This document shows, piece after piece, positions 35,289 through 52,152 of a DNA stretch of 64,000 nucleotides (positions within the stretch are counted from its first letter, which is position 1; each line of letters opens with the position of its first letter). The notes under the pieces were generated by a model. It was not told the DNA's origin, did no database searches, and was given only the letters and a program-made list of their open reading frames with translations. Origin of the DNA: Pocillopora verrucosa (taxonomy: Eukaryota; Cnidaria; Anthozoa; Scleractinia; Pocilloporidae). The stretch lies in the NCBI RefSeq assembly GCF_036669915.1, contig NC_089321.1, positions 2,012,316 through 2,076,315 on the forward strand, written 5' to 3'. The position numbers and the translations under genes are program-made.

Positions 35289-36310
35289 TGTAAAAAAACT
35301 TTCTTTTCTTCCTCCAGTGGTGAGCAAGCAATCCTACCAAAACTGAGTTTTTACGACAGAAACACACAGTCCGACGATACCTTTAATCTATCCCTGTCAG
35401 TTGAGTTCACCTACGATCAACTTGTAACCACGAAACTTAATGTCAACTTCATTTCAGCTTATGATAGAACAAGAATGTACCCTCCATAACTTGTAATGAC
35501 GCAAAACAAACCTGTCTACAGATTCAAACGAAGTTTGCTCAAAGTTTTGAACAAATATAAGCAGAAAGCATGCACAGAAGACGTGTGACCGAAATATTAC
35601 GTAAAATGCTGTCCTCAAAGCCCTGTGCCAATGGAGGCAAAGAGATGTGAACGTTTCATTTAAGGGCCGAGGAAGCCAATGGCTAGAACAATACCGGCCT
35701 TTCTTTCGGTGTCCACTAGTGACAGTGCAGTTTTTTGAAACGGGGCGAAAAGTTACCGTAACTACTTGAAAAAGATCAAAGTGTGCCACTGATCGATAAT
35801 CACCTATTTTGACTATTTCACTGTTAAGTACGATTTGATTAAAGAGCAGCTGTTTCATCTCTGACATTAAAACTTCCTTTTGACTGTTACCTCTGTTGCA
35901 GAGAGACACTCTCTTGAACAGTATAATATGGCCCAAAATTTCCTTCATCGTGTTATTTCCCCAAAACACGTAATTTTTTAAGTACAGATTTTCTGAAGTA
36001 ACAAATCTGAAAAAACAGTCAAACTTTACTATGGTATAATTGATAATTCCGGTACAACTCGTCTTGCTAGGAAATATATATACCCGTCGTTATCTTTGGA
36101 CCCTGATCCCTCGCATGCCAAACGGCTCACGGCTACAGCTTCTCTCCTAAAACAAGAAACAGGCCTCTTGTTATCATATACGGATAACGAATTTATGTTA
36201 AGTTGAACGGATGGTTTTAGGCAGGAATTTACTGAAACACATAAAAACAAGAAACAAACCAGTTATTACCCATTGACATTCCTAAAAGTTGTTTTAACTG
36301 GAGATAACTG

Positions 36311-38010
36311 TGACTTACTAGCTATGTCTCAATTCCTTCAGGAATTCAGTAACCGCACTATGGCACAGAAAACATAACTTGAATATATGAGTTTCCAAAC
36401 TCTAATATAATCCCTCTTGGAGGCACAAAAGCTTCATGACGTGCTGCATTAAGTCCGCCTCATTGTCAGCCACGACCATTTGGTGCATGGCACTTTTTGA
36501 TGATGGGCCAACAAAAATGACATAAGTCTTTTTAACTGTCCAACCCCAGTTGTTCACCAAACATTTAAACATTCAAAGAATATATCATGCCATACTGGCT
36601 CCTCTAGCCTGCTGAGTAAGATATTCAAGAGACTCCTACAAAGGATGGCAGTATTAGATGCTTTTATCACTTATCCCTTATCAATATAAGTTGATTAAGT
36701 TCACCTTTGAATTTATAACTGAACTGCAGTAATGCCTCTGTTCAGTTGTCTTCTGTACCCTAAATTCATTATTCAAAATCAAATGGCACAGCATAACATT
36801 ACAAAATATAACAGAAATGATTAATTACACTCTGGCTATATAAATTGGTTGTATTACAAATTAACCCCTTCCACCCTAACATCAGTATGCATATTCTCCA
36901 TACTGTTCCCTATACATTCCCTTGGGTGCTGATGAGGAGAATTTGTTTCATAATCCACAGCTTATCTTGTTGGTGACCATTTCCATTATTCTCATGACCT
37001 AACCTTTTCATTCAAGGGTGATATTGTAAGGAGAAATTAGATGCTAGTCACTCTTAGGGGTTAGAAAGTTAAGAGAATAATGTTTTTTGGCACGTCTTTC
37101 TTCAGCATCTCTGTAAAATGATCTCTACTTTTTTGATCAGATGTAAAGCTTAACAACTTGGAAGGTTTACAAAAGAGTGTGAAAGTAATAATATTGATTA
37201 AAATAACTGAGTAAATAAATAAATAAATAAATAAAAAAAACAAAATGTTGCTTTGTATTTCATAACAAAATCTTCTGTTACAGATATAAAACTAACAGGC
37301 TTAACTAACTGTGGACAAAATGACCTCCATGTACTTGTACTGATATCATCTGGATCTTCTGTCTGCATAGCCTGCATGCTGCTCTTCTGTGGTTGCCATC
37401 AATCACCTCCAATTAGTGAAATCCAAGGAAGAAATATTTAAACTGGTGGTTCTTTCACTGTGCCCTCTAAATTAGTTTGGTGTTGCATCAGCATCACAAG
37501 AAGTTTTACAACTGAAAGAGAAGGAATCAAGATATTTTTAACACACAAAGTTAACAATTAAGTCGGTTATTTACTCAAAGAGGTTTTTTGTCTTCAAAGA
37601 TGCCACCTGCTGCCAAGATACTGACTCGTTGTAATCGTAGTAAATTTGTGATGTTACATTCTAGAGTCACTAAAGCAACAGGAAAATTTCCAACACACAC
37701 ACACACACCCCACACACACACCCACTCAAGGTAAACAAGTAAGACAGTTATGATTACTCAACAGCTAATCAAAAAAGTACCAGGTTTCGGTCATTTTCTT
37801 TACGCGAATACCCACAAGTGAAAAATTATCCTTCTGTTCGTGTCTCAGAACGATCGGATGGACTGTTCATTCGCGAAGCAACTCACTTGAAAACTGCGGA
37901 CTGATCGCTCTTTCCATGATGCTTCACAGCCAAATGAACAATCTTCTTCACCAACCTCAATCTCAAGTGTGAGAATTAACTTTGGATGACAAATTTTCCA
38001 ACGTCTGCAA
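36311..38010 (-). pseudogene. Inverted copy of the decayed ParB-like gene
   Basis: Mirror of 17,971-19,690. The VIDGNHRRAA segment lies near 37,345-37,415 and has lost single bases relative to the left arm ('gcagcatgc' for 'gcagccatgc'; 'atcagtac' for 'atcaagtac'). The first exon-like segment (about 37,895-38,010) has a gained G. Inside 37,240 the arms match almost perfectly; outside it they diverge visibly. Confidence 0.35.
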
Positions 38011-38194
38011 GCAAATATTTTCAGTTCACGATAAATAAAATACTGATGCCATGTTACCAGCTCCAGTCTCCTACTTCATTCAACTTAGAGCGTTTTGGGA
38101 CCTAGCGGTTACTCAAAACAAAACTCGAGGATACCCTGCGTGGGATCAGGGGAGCGTGGCCTCCAGGAACGAGATTCTCACCGGGTGTGCAAAA

Positions 38195-41100
38195 ATGGAG
38201 GACAGCGAAAGCAGGAGGCCTTTGCACGATGATGATATTGTCAGTCCTGATAGGCAGACAGATGTTGAAAACAAAGAAATATCATCATCGAACGAAAGAA
38301 CATGCAAAGTATACAAAAGGCGATGGTATGTGCTGTTCGTGTTCACGTTATAACCTCGATGGTATCGAACATGATGTGGAACACTTGGGGTCCTATCCAA
38401 AGATCATGTCGGCTTGTGTTCGGTTGGGAAAAATGGACAGTTCTCTTGCTGTCATCGCTGGGAGCGATCGGTCCTATCATGGGTGCTTTCCCTTCAACGT
38501 GGCTGATGGATACGAGAGGTATTTTGCTCTATAAATAACATGCATTTAAAAAATTCAATAGAAGAAAACCTTCAGCCTATGTTTTCATATGAATTGTTTA
38601 CAATCTTGCGCCCACATGTAAAGGTGTTATAATCGTTTCATCGTTTACCAAGGAACAAGATATTTAATTTTGAGATAATAGGGGAAAATCATCGAAATGC
38701 CAAGCAAGAGTAACCCGACATAAAAACTTAAAATTATGTTTACATAATTAATTAATATGTATTTATGAATGTTAGAATCTCTTTCGTAATTTTTGAAGAG
38801 GGCATATCAATTGCTCATTTACTTTCGCGACAATTTTGGTGAGTACATAACTGAGTTTAATAGAGTTTTGTCCTCAAGTTTGTGTAAGTGCATGGCTCCC
38901 TCAAAAACGTCAATCTCAATGTCATCGTTCTTAATGTCACGCTGAACTTTTTTAATGTTCCTGGAGTCTCTTAAACTGAATAGAGCAGATTGCAAAAGCG
39001 CAAACAAAACTTGAGCTGTTGCCCAGGAGATGGCTGTGGAATATTGCTCTTCTTTTCTGAGGTAATGAGCTCTGAAATTTCTCTTCATATTTATTGATTT
39101 TGATCAGATGAGGATTTTATTGATTCTCAACCCTGGGTTCCAAGTCATCCATGTATTGACATTTTCTGTACAAAAGAGCCTAATTGGACTAATGTTGAAT
39201 GAGAAGTTGACAGGCTTAAAAAAAGGGGGCCTAGACCATTTCAGGTCCTCTCTCTCAACTCTCCACAAATTATTTTCATTGTAGAAAATTTGTTCCTCTA
39301 CCTTAAGTGTTACATTTTTTTTTTAGCAATTCTTAAACCCTTTACACCCTAAAATCAGTATACATATTCTCCTTACTTTTCTATCTACATTTCTTAAGGT
39401 GCTGACAAGGAGAATGTGTTTTATTTTATATAATAAGCTCAGTTATGCATGCATTCTGATTGGTTCTCACTTATGATCTATTGGAGGACAGATGTATAGA
39501 TGACATCATCATTGACACTTTTTTAAATTCTTTATATATAATAAAAATAGATTCCAAGTTGCCATGTGTCTGTTCAGTAATAGATCACAGAGGATGTCAA
39601 AATGTGGTAAGAACATCAGTGACACACTTGGCTGTGCCTCGTGTGCCACTTTTTTGTTCTTACCACATTTTTGGCGTCATCTGTGATCTATTACTGAAGA
39701 GATGCACGGCAACTTGGAATCTATTTGTTAAATAGATAGCTTCTTTAGTTGGTGATCAATTTTCCTTATATTCTTGTGACGTTAATGTATGATTAGGGGT
39801 AATAATATTAAAAGGAGAAATTAGGTGCCAGTCACTCTAAGTCAGGTCAAAGGGTTGAGCCTTGCAAGAAGCACATTCCCCCAAATGGATTTCTGTTAAT
39901 TCATGATTTTATTAAATTTGACTGTTATTATGTATTCCTTCTTTGCAGGTTTAAGGTTATCTGTTCAGGTCACATCTACAATGCTTCTGGTTGGGAAAGT
40001 AATTCAAGTGATTCCTTTTCGTGACCTCACAGTAAGAACTGTTGTAATTTTCATTGGCCATCTTATAGCAATGCTGCCAAGCTTTATACCAAATGGAGCC
40101 CCACCCTTGGTGTCAACAACTTGGTTTCCTCCAAGTGAACGCACAACTGCTACAGCCATTGGTACCCTGGCTGCTAATTTTGGAGCTGCCCTGGCTTTCT
40201 TTATTGGACCCACAATGATACCTGAGACAAATGATACCTTTGAGGGTAACAAGCATAATTTGACAGACAAGGATGTTAAGTTCATTGAGGGCAGACTCAT
40301 GGATTACTTCTATGTACAGATTGGAATTGCAGCATTTCTTTTTTTGTGTGTTACCATCTATTTTCCTTCTAAGCCACCTCTTCCTCCGAGTATAACACAA
40401 TTAACAAGAAAACAAACCAAAATTGGATATGTAGAAGGAATTAAAATGCTGATAACCAATTGGTCCTATTGGTTGTTGATCTTTGTCTTTGCAGCATCAT
40501 TTGGCATCTATTCAGGTTGGTCATCAGTTTTAGGACCTTGCTGTTCAGCCTTTTAAAATTGATGAGAAAACTTCTGGATTGCTGGGAACTGGTGGAAGTT
40601 TAGCTGGAATTGTTTCTGGAATTATTATTGCAAGGTAAAAACCTTGTTTTTGTAAGGTTATATTTTATTATTTACAGGTTATTCTGGTTCTGCTATTTGC
40701 TAATCTCAATCCTTTCAACCTTACCCCACCACATTCACTGTTACGTGTTTCCTTGTACTGCATTTTCCACAAACTACAAAGATTGTCCATGTCACTGTGC
40801 ATTTTCTTTCTCAACATGTAAACAAAAAGACACATTTCAGGAAAAGCCCATATAACCTGTTAAAACACTACATTATGACATTATGAGTTGAGCATATAAC
40901 AAAATTCACATTCCATGCTGCCATGCATCCTCTCAGTAAGAGACTTGCATTAGATTAGGTTCAAATACCATATGGTAAGGGATAGAACCAGTAGCAAGTG
41001 TGATCGGGGTGGGAAGGGGTGGAAAGCTGGTAGAGTAAAAACAAAAAAAAAAAGTCCTAGTAAATTTTGAAGAAATATTTTTAATCTTAGGTTGATAAAG

Positions 41101-42148
41101 AAAAGAAATCTTGCACTCCCTTGAAGATTTTCACCCCTTATCACTTTTTTAATGATACAACAGGAGGGTTAGGATCTCTTTATGTTTAACCCTTTAACTC
41201 CAAGGTCTGATTGTTAATTCTCCCCTCTTGCTGCTGCACAATTCCCTGTGAATTAGTTAGAAGAATATGGTGTAGGATCAAGATAACAACTTCTTCCTGA
41301 TGAGTTTTAGTATTCTCATTAACTGTTTGCTAGAATACGTATGGATCTCATAGGGAGAAGTTACATGTTAATCACTTCTGGGAGTTAACCCAAAGGTTTA
41401 TAATGCTTATAATTATATGGCAGGAGAGTCCTGAGGTGAATCTGAACATTCTGATTGGTTTTTACTCGGTTGGGATTTTTTCATTTGGACTAAATACAAG
41501 CCAGGAAACAGTCATAAGCCTTCTACATTTGTTGATAAAAGCCAGAAAATTCAAAAGAAACAAGTTTGCTACTTGTGTCATATAATAAGATACTTCCTAA
41601 TCTCGTTTGCTCTAGCTGTACAGGGTAATATTGGCCGTCATTTTTGTACGGCTCTTGGGTAGTAACTAAGTCGGTAACAAAGAAGTTAATTATTACAATT
41701 GGTTATCTTTTGTCACAAGTCTCTTTCCTTTGTTGTCAGGTCGGCAGATATCATAAAGTGGTGGACTAAGGAAATCCTTGTGGGTCTTCTCACTGGCACT
41801 ACTATAATGCAGCTGATCTTCACTCTGACCTGTTCTCAAATCTTGCCCTTTTCCCAGGAGCTTTTATTTGCTTCAATTATCTGCAGTGGGTTGTTTTTTA
41901 ACTGCACAATTCCACTTCTGTTTGAGCTTATTATGGAGTGTGTTTACCCTGTGGGGGAGGGGACATCTGCCGGCATAGGCCTTGTTCTGGGTAATACAGT
42001 GATATTTGTGTTTGATGCAGCCTTCATGTTTCCAATGTCTAATGTCCAATGGATGAACTGGGTCAGTGTAGGTGGCATTGCAGTTTGTGTTCCTCTGCTT
42101 CTAGCCTATAAGAGTCAATATCGAAGGCTTGATGTGGACACTGATTGA
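38195..42148 (+). pseudogene. SLC49A4: SLC49A4 copy with two frameshifts
   Basis: The exons match the left-arm gene: 38,195-38,518, 39,949-40,634 and 41,740-42,148, with the same splice sites. Exon 1 has 'cacgttataacc' where the left copy has 'cacggtaacc' (net +2), giving an immediate stop after VLFVFTL within helix 1. Exon 2 has 'ttttaggacc' for 'ttttagacc' (+1), ending translation as VLGPCCSAF. Exon 3 is open. Introns are retained, so this is a segmental duplicate, not a retrocopy. It lies tail-to-tail with complete CFAP141 and therefore occupies the probable ancestral position. Either it is a true pseudogene, or both indels are assembly errors and this arm also encodes a working protein. 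Confidence 0.8.
39546..39725. repeat. Long inverted repeat (MITE), right-arm copy
   Basis: Equivalent of 16,250-16,428 in the intron of the SLC49A4 pseudogene. Arms start 'aatagattccaagttgcc' and end 'ggcaacttggaatctatt'. Confidence 0.8.
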
Positions 42149-44051
42149 ATGAACCACCACCACCATCCTAAACTATAATCAGTTCCTCCTTTTTGGGAAA
42201 TCCGTTGTGCAAATAATTGATGTTGGGGCAGCACTTGGAACTTTGGAAGTGAGGTGCATGCCTTGAATTTTTTTCTTTTTTTTTTTTCTTTTACCATAAA
42301 GAAGGGAAAAAGAAGGATTGCTCATAGTCTACAGTCTTCCACTCAGAAGCTGCTTGATCATTTTTGAGTGGTTAAAAGTATTTATATACATTTCAATATA
42401 TTTCTCAATATTTGATAAAGATCTTAGGGTGGAAAAGTTGAAAATTTAGTTTTCACATAGAACAACTTGGTAGAGTCAACCCATGGGAAAAAAATTTAAT
42501 TTTTTTTTCTTTTGGGTCACTAAGACGTGTGATGGAAGGTGCAAAGTACCCAGAGATTTGGTTGATATTTTTAGGAATATTTTCAGTTTTTGATACTTAC
42601 TAAATACAAGTGAATTTGAAAACAAATATGTATTTGTATATTAATACATATTTTTCTATATTTCACAAAGACCTTAGGTTGAAAAGTTGAAAATTGAGTT
42701 TCTACATAAAACGACTTGGTAGAGTTAATCTATGGGCAAGTATTTTGTTTTTTTTTCTTTTTGGTCACTTATATGCATGATGGAAGGTACAAAGTACCCA
42801 GAGATTTGGTCGATCTATTGAGGAATATTTTCAATTTTTGGTACTTATTAAGTACAAGGAAGTTTGGAAACAGAAAAATACCAACATGGTTAAACCAACT
42901 GTACCAGGAAAAATAAAAAAACTTTTAGATTGTAAAATAATGTTTTGTTTAAAAGACAATTAAGTTGGTATGTTGGAGACATTAAAATGGGCAGACAAAC
43001 AAGGTAAATAAAGGTTGTAAAAAATATAATATGTAAAATATCAGTTTATTTCTTTCCTTTACAAAAAAAATGGTCAGAAATTATACTCCTTATGCCCAAT
43101 TTTGTCTTATCTTCAGCTTGGAGGTGAAAAGTGCTTGTTATTCACCTCCAAACTAGCTGATCAGGGTGTGTGAAAAGCATTATTTATTAGTGTGGTATCT
43201 ACTAATACTCATAACACTGCATATGCCCATGTTTGCAGACCTTGCTATCTCCTCTGCTGCATCTCAATGCATCAGTGGTGCAGAGTGGTCTGCTCAAGCA
43301 TCAGTAGTACTACCCCCCTTCCCTCCCCTCCCCTGCCCAATGCATTTGACACTCGACAATCCACTATTCATGGGGACTTTGTCTAATCGGATCAATATCA
43401 GTATCTGGGCAACTGCCCACCTGCCCCTCCCCTAACTCAACAACAGTCAATTGACAACAACTTAAGGTTAATGTTGGGTTAGGGGAGGGGTAGGTGGGCA
43501 GTTGCCCAGATACTGATATTGATCCGTCTAATCAGCAGCAGAAGGAAACCTGGCTGTCAATCATGCAATCATGTAACACAACCTGCAGCAAAAGTCAGGT
43601 AAAGAAGCCATTCTCAATCGATTACCAACGGTATTATTTCTTTCCGCACGGTCCTAATAACGTAAGGGAGGAGGGGGATGGGCAAACACATAGTGTGGAA
43701 TGACGAGAAGGGGCTGGGTCACACTTCACGCCAGAGAAATAACCTTTCGTCCGCTTCTTGTTGCATATTGAGGAGATGTCGCTCTTTGATGGGGGAGGAA
43801 CAGTCGGTTAATAGTCTTTTCGCAAGGAAGCCCTTCGGAGATATGTTGACCTCTGGATTTGACCGTTAAGATTCTCAATAAACCATAACACTCTAGTTCG
43901 TTTTCGTCTTACGGGTTTGAGAAAAAAATCTCGGTTATTTACTTTGAAGCTATCTAATGATAAAATAACATGTAGTAATAAGACGATTGATGATAGATCT
44001 AACTTATAAGCCAAAGGTGCGCGGAATCTTCTTAACAACGCTAATGTAGGC
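42149..44051. other. Non-coding stretch between SLC49A4 copy and CFAP141
   Basis: Mirror of 11,957-13,836; probably the facing 3' UTRs of the two convergent genes. It contains the tandem pair of about 245-bp units (42,370-42,860) and the hAT-like MITE at 43,389-43,525. No supported coding sequence. Confidence 0.5.
43381..43533. mobile_element. hAT-type MITE with 8-bp target duplication
   Basis: The element at 43,389-43,525 is 137 bp, with long terminal inverted repeats starting 'ggatcaatatcagtatctgg' and ending with the complement. It is flanked by the direct repeat gtctaatc (43,381-43,388 and 43,526-43,533). The corresponding left-arm sites (about 12,472 and 27,922) have no insert. The 8-bp duplication is typical of the hAT superfamily. 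It has no coding capacity. Confidence 0.85.
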
Positions 44052-46533
44052 TTAAATTCTTTTCTTGTAGAAGGCTTTTCCGAAACCATTGAGCTCTTTC
44101 TCGTATTGGATATTTTCCTCTGTTAACAACTTTTTAAGTCGAGCACGGCGAATCTGTGGAAGAGAAGAGATACATCAAACATTCAAACAAAGAAACGAAA
44201 TGACTGAATCAGCGAAAAATAAGTAAACGAGACGAGAAGTTTAAAATAATCACGGCAGAGGGCTGGAGCTCATTCGCCAGAAGCAGCTTTACTATTTGAA
44301 TATAGGTATGCATGTTGTCCATTCCGTGCTCTGGGAGTTTTCTGTGGTACTATATAGGATAATTTGTCTGAGAACTAAGGTTTTTTTAAGTTGGTGATTA
44401 TTTAACTAACCATTCTAAGGGGTTAACTGGTTTAAAAAGGACCATACGTACCGTGAAACACACACTATATGTTTCAGTGGCATACTTTTCGGAAAACGAA
44501 AAAGCAAGAAATCATTAAGTTGGCGACAGCATGTGAGCGAGAAAGGAATTTTTTTCTTGCAGTTCACACAACAATGTAGAAACATACTTTTATGAATTGT
44601 TCGTTGGCCATCTTTAGTTCATCGTCGGCAAGCTCTTTTTCTCTTTTCTGGCGCCGCTTTTCACTGTCCTACAACAGATTACGTCAGTTAAGGAAGTTTT
44701 TTTTTTCACTTTTTGGAGCACCTGTGATCAAATGTTCCTTTTTCAAGAGCGGAAAGCTAGCTAGCAGTGAATAACCCGTGAACAGAGTGTGACAGGGTGT
44801 GAATGTAAAGCAACTCGTAAATTGAGAAACATTTTCCTTTTTTTGGATGTACACTCAACCACAAACTACGGTGCAATTGCAGGAGTAGGAATAATACGAA
44901 AGAAGAGGCGGAAAGATTGGAGAAACTTGTGGACTGTTTTCCCAACTTCGTTTTCAGCTCGCTTTTCCCTACTCCCTCGTTTAAATATTGAATTTCTGAA
45001 GCTTTGCTACTTGATTTTAAATCTCGGGTCGGGGGTGTGAGGTGCAGTGCATTACATTACTACAACGACCTTTTCCCCCACCCTTCCCCTCAGGTACCTT
45101 TCCAAGACACACAACAAACGAACATCCTTTACATTCATAAGTGAAGGAGGAACAAAGCTAGTAACCGGTAACCAGTACCAATCCCCCGGCCCGCGTAATG
45201 CACTCATATCTAGCGTCTGTGGGTTTCCCTTTTTAGAGAACGGGTTGGAACATAGGAAGTTTTATGATAACTGCTAAAAATTCAATTGAGTTTGATATAC
45301 CTGACAAAGGCTTGCCTTACCTCTTCAAGAGAACTGAACCACCGTGCTCTTTCCAGTTCACTTGAAACTCTAAAAAAGATATCGGTAAAGTTAGGAGAAC
45401 GACTAACTGAAAACAGGAAAAAATTGGAGCATTGAAACTGTGCGGAGCTTATTTGGCAAGATATAGAAATTCTGCTAATGTGGGCCTTTCACTTCAAAGG
45501 AAACCTTTTACATGCATTATTTTTAATTTTTCCTAAACGTCCCATGACGGTAGTAGTTTAGTAACCTCATCGTCTTGTGTCGGTGAGCGACGCTACTATC
45601 GCGAAATTAATTAAGTTTAGTGTGTGAAAGTCGTTTTCTGGAAAAAGGCGACTAAAAATCTTCCATCTCAACAAACTCCCGAGTTCACTTTTTTTTCAAG
45701 GGGGTAAGTTTCTAAAGAAACTGCGGTGCTGCGTCGGTGGGAGAGTATAGCAGTGTAATTTAGTATTATCAACTGAGATAATAACGTAAATTAGCCACCA
45801 CAGAGAGTTTCAAAGCTGACGTTTCGAGCGTTTGCCCTTCGTCAGAGCAATAGACTAACGCTCGATGGGATGAAGGAGCGCTCGGACGAGAGGCTAACGC
45901 TCGAAACGTCAACTTTGAAACTCTTTACGGTAGCTGGTTTATGTTATCAGCTAAGTTGATAATGCTTAGTTACCTTTTTTTAACACCTACATGCTTGTCT
46001 AATTCACTTAAAGACCTCAAATGACCAGAAATTAATTACGATGTTATAATCCAGGACTTACAAGGCGTTGGAAACATTATTCAGGAAACATATCGAAAAT
46101 TACTCACAAGTTTTCAACCTCTGTTCTATGCGCGATTTTTTCATCTGTCTATTAACAAATCAAGGTAACAGCAGTAATTAGTGGTGAAACTGACCTAGAT
46201 TTCCAGTCTCAGGTAATTGAGATAATTTCACTTTTAAATAGATCGATATCTTACCGAATGACAAAGTCTGATATCTAGAAGTATATATCTTTTATATACT
46301 ACCACTATCACAGACAGTTTTGACAGAAATTTAAGTTGCCTTTCTGAGAGAAACTAACAGAAACACGAGCAGTTTCAGTTATATCAAACAGAATAAGTAA
46401 CCGTTAGTTTGTCCCCTAATAGTTTTACCTCAATCCTCGATTTCTGCAGAGTCAGTGCTTTTTGTAGCATCTTTGCGTTCGGATTGCGTACTTCATATCT
46501 GTAACTCGTCGCAAACAGTCTGTCGTCGGACAT
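44052..46533 (-). CDS. CFAP141: CFAP141 (C1orf189-like) ciliary protein, complete
   Basis: Five exons on the minus strand: 46,429-46,533, 46,108-46,148, 45,321-45,369, 44,588-44,668 and 44,052-44,153. All have GT..AG borders and compatible phases, giving 125 aa. The start is MSDDRLFATSYRYEVRNPNA; the end is 'EELNGFGKAFYKKRI'-like (IQYEKELNGFGKAFYKKRI). The C-terminus matches vertebrate CFAP141, a small axonemal microtubule inner protein of about 100 aa, at the Q-Y-x-x-E-L-N-x-x-G-K-A-F-Y motif. The middle is charged and probably alpha-helical. The last two exons lie in the palindrome's right arm; the breakpoint (44,697) falls in intron 3. The three other copies in the window have only exons 4-5, so this is the parent gene. 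The identification rests on the C-terminal motif. Confidence 0.82.
45711..45965. repeat. Dispersed repeat (gacgtttcgagcgttag family)
   Basis: The repeat contains 'tatcaactgagataataacgtaaatta', 'gagtttcaaagctgacgtttcgagcg' and an inverted partner 'cgctcgaaacgtcaactttgaaactc', so its two halves form a foldback. It lies in intron 2 of CFAP141. A second member is at 61,596-61,776 in a MARS1 intron. Confidence 0.7.
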
Positions 46534-47711
46534 TTTACGTCGACCTTGCAGTACTTCTATCAATTACTTCGTTATTGTAAAACTAGCGCGTTTACTGTTT
46601 ATAAACCACATAGCGAGATGTTGCCATGGTGAGATGTATATTCAACCACTTAGGTAGGCATTGTTGGTCATTGTTATGTAAACACGTGGTTTTATAGTTG
46701 AGTTGACAAAAGGTAATAAGCACTGGTTGGTGTTATTGAAATATCAAGGGCCAATTGAATTCGCTAAACAAACACTTCCGAAATCAAGGACCGTGGAATA
46801 CATAATTAATTAATTTTGATTGTAATAAATATGGTTTCAGTTTTAGGGAAACAATCTACAGAGCGTGGCAAAAGGAAATATCTCCGTTAAGACTAATTCG
46901 GTGGATTCTCAACTACACTGCATGCTATTTTTGTCACAATTTCGTTTTCTACAGGAAAAGAAAACCCGCTTCTACTAATCGATCATATACAAAGTTAATG
47001 AACAGTTTTCATCACTAATTTGCACAGTATTTATCTTTATTTGCACAGTACTTCTCTGTGTCTTTCTCCGCACGAGAAGAACAAACTCTTTTAATTGGTC
47101 AGTCATTTTAGCACATTTACGTTAGTTATATATTTCTATCTGCCGTCTCAGGAGACTCACGATGCTAAGAACTGGAAGTATTAAGTTAAAAAAACTGGCT
47201 CGATTCCCGGCTATTGCTCTAGTACAAGTAACGTCCACCGTCAAGCTTTAAACTTTCGATATATGCCCCCTCTTCTTTTTGTTTTTGGTCCGAGTTTTTT
47301 CGTGAAGAGGGGGTTTAAGGAAACTCAATGAGAATCTTGAAGCATTGTTTCCTGAACAAATGCTTCTTCAATTAAATTCACCGTCTATAAGGAACTTCAT
47401 AATGTTACAATGTTACAGTTTTTCATATATTCTTAGTTATATTTATAATTTCTCATATTGTAAAGTTACACGTTTGTTGTTCCTGATTTATTAAAGACAG
47501 ATTATTATTATTATTATTATTATTATCATTATTATTATTATTGACTGCGTGGTATTATAGTGGGGAACCATTCAAAAGTCACATTAAGTCCTGCGTTTAC
47601 TATAAAATAATTTAATACGAGAAATTGTTCTAAACGTCCTCTCCAAGTTATACAAGTTATTTCCTAGAGTCTATGATCGTCCTGTGTAAAAGAGTTTCCT
47701 TTTTATGGCCT
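46534..47711. other. Intergenic region between CFAP141 and RNF32
   Basis: About 1.2 kb. It should hold the CFAP141 promoter at its left end and the RNF32 3' UTR at its right end. A (ATT)n microsatellite is the only repeat noted; no ORF with protein-like content was seen. Confidence 0.5.
47511..47542. repeat. (ATT)n microsatellite
   Basis: About ten ATT units with one 'atc' interruption, downstream of RNF32. Confidence 0.9.

Positions 47712-52152
<4,441 letters not shown>

Larger units (their letters stand above)
29186..36310 (-). repeat. Inverted array: stub C3, unit B3, unit A3
   Basis: Mirror of C2-B2-A2. Boundaries fall at about 29,570 (C3/B3) and 33,205 (B3/A3), where 'aaaagttgttttaacc' recurs. 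A3 shares both A2 deletions (no LINE, no minisatellite; and the 765-bp loss just outside it), tying it to the middle copy. The B3 minisatellite is at about 31,915-32,670, with a small local duplication near 32,340 ('atctctaacccaaaacg' twice). Confidence 0.8.
28187..44697 (-). repeat. Right arm of the palindrome of about 33 kb
   Basis: Reverse complement of 11,311-27,803. It starts at 'aataacgtaagggagg' and ends at 'cagttaaggaag', where array DNA on the left arm is replaced here by normal CFAP141 intron. Right-arm-only changes include a frameshifted SLC49A4, a small hAT-like MITE (43,389-43,525) and a deletion of about 56 bp near 28,289. Confidence 0.92.
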
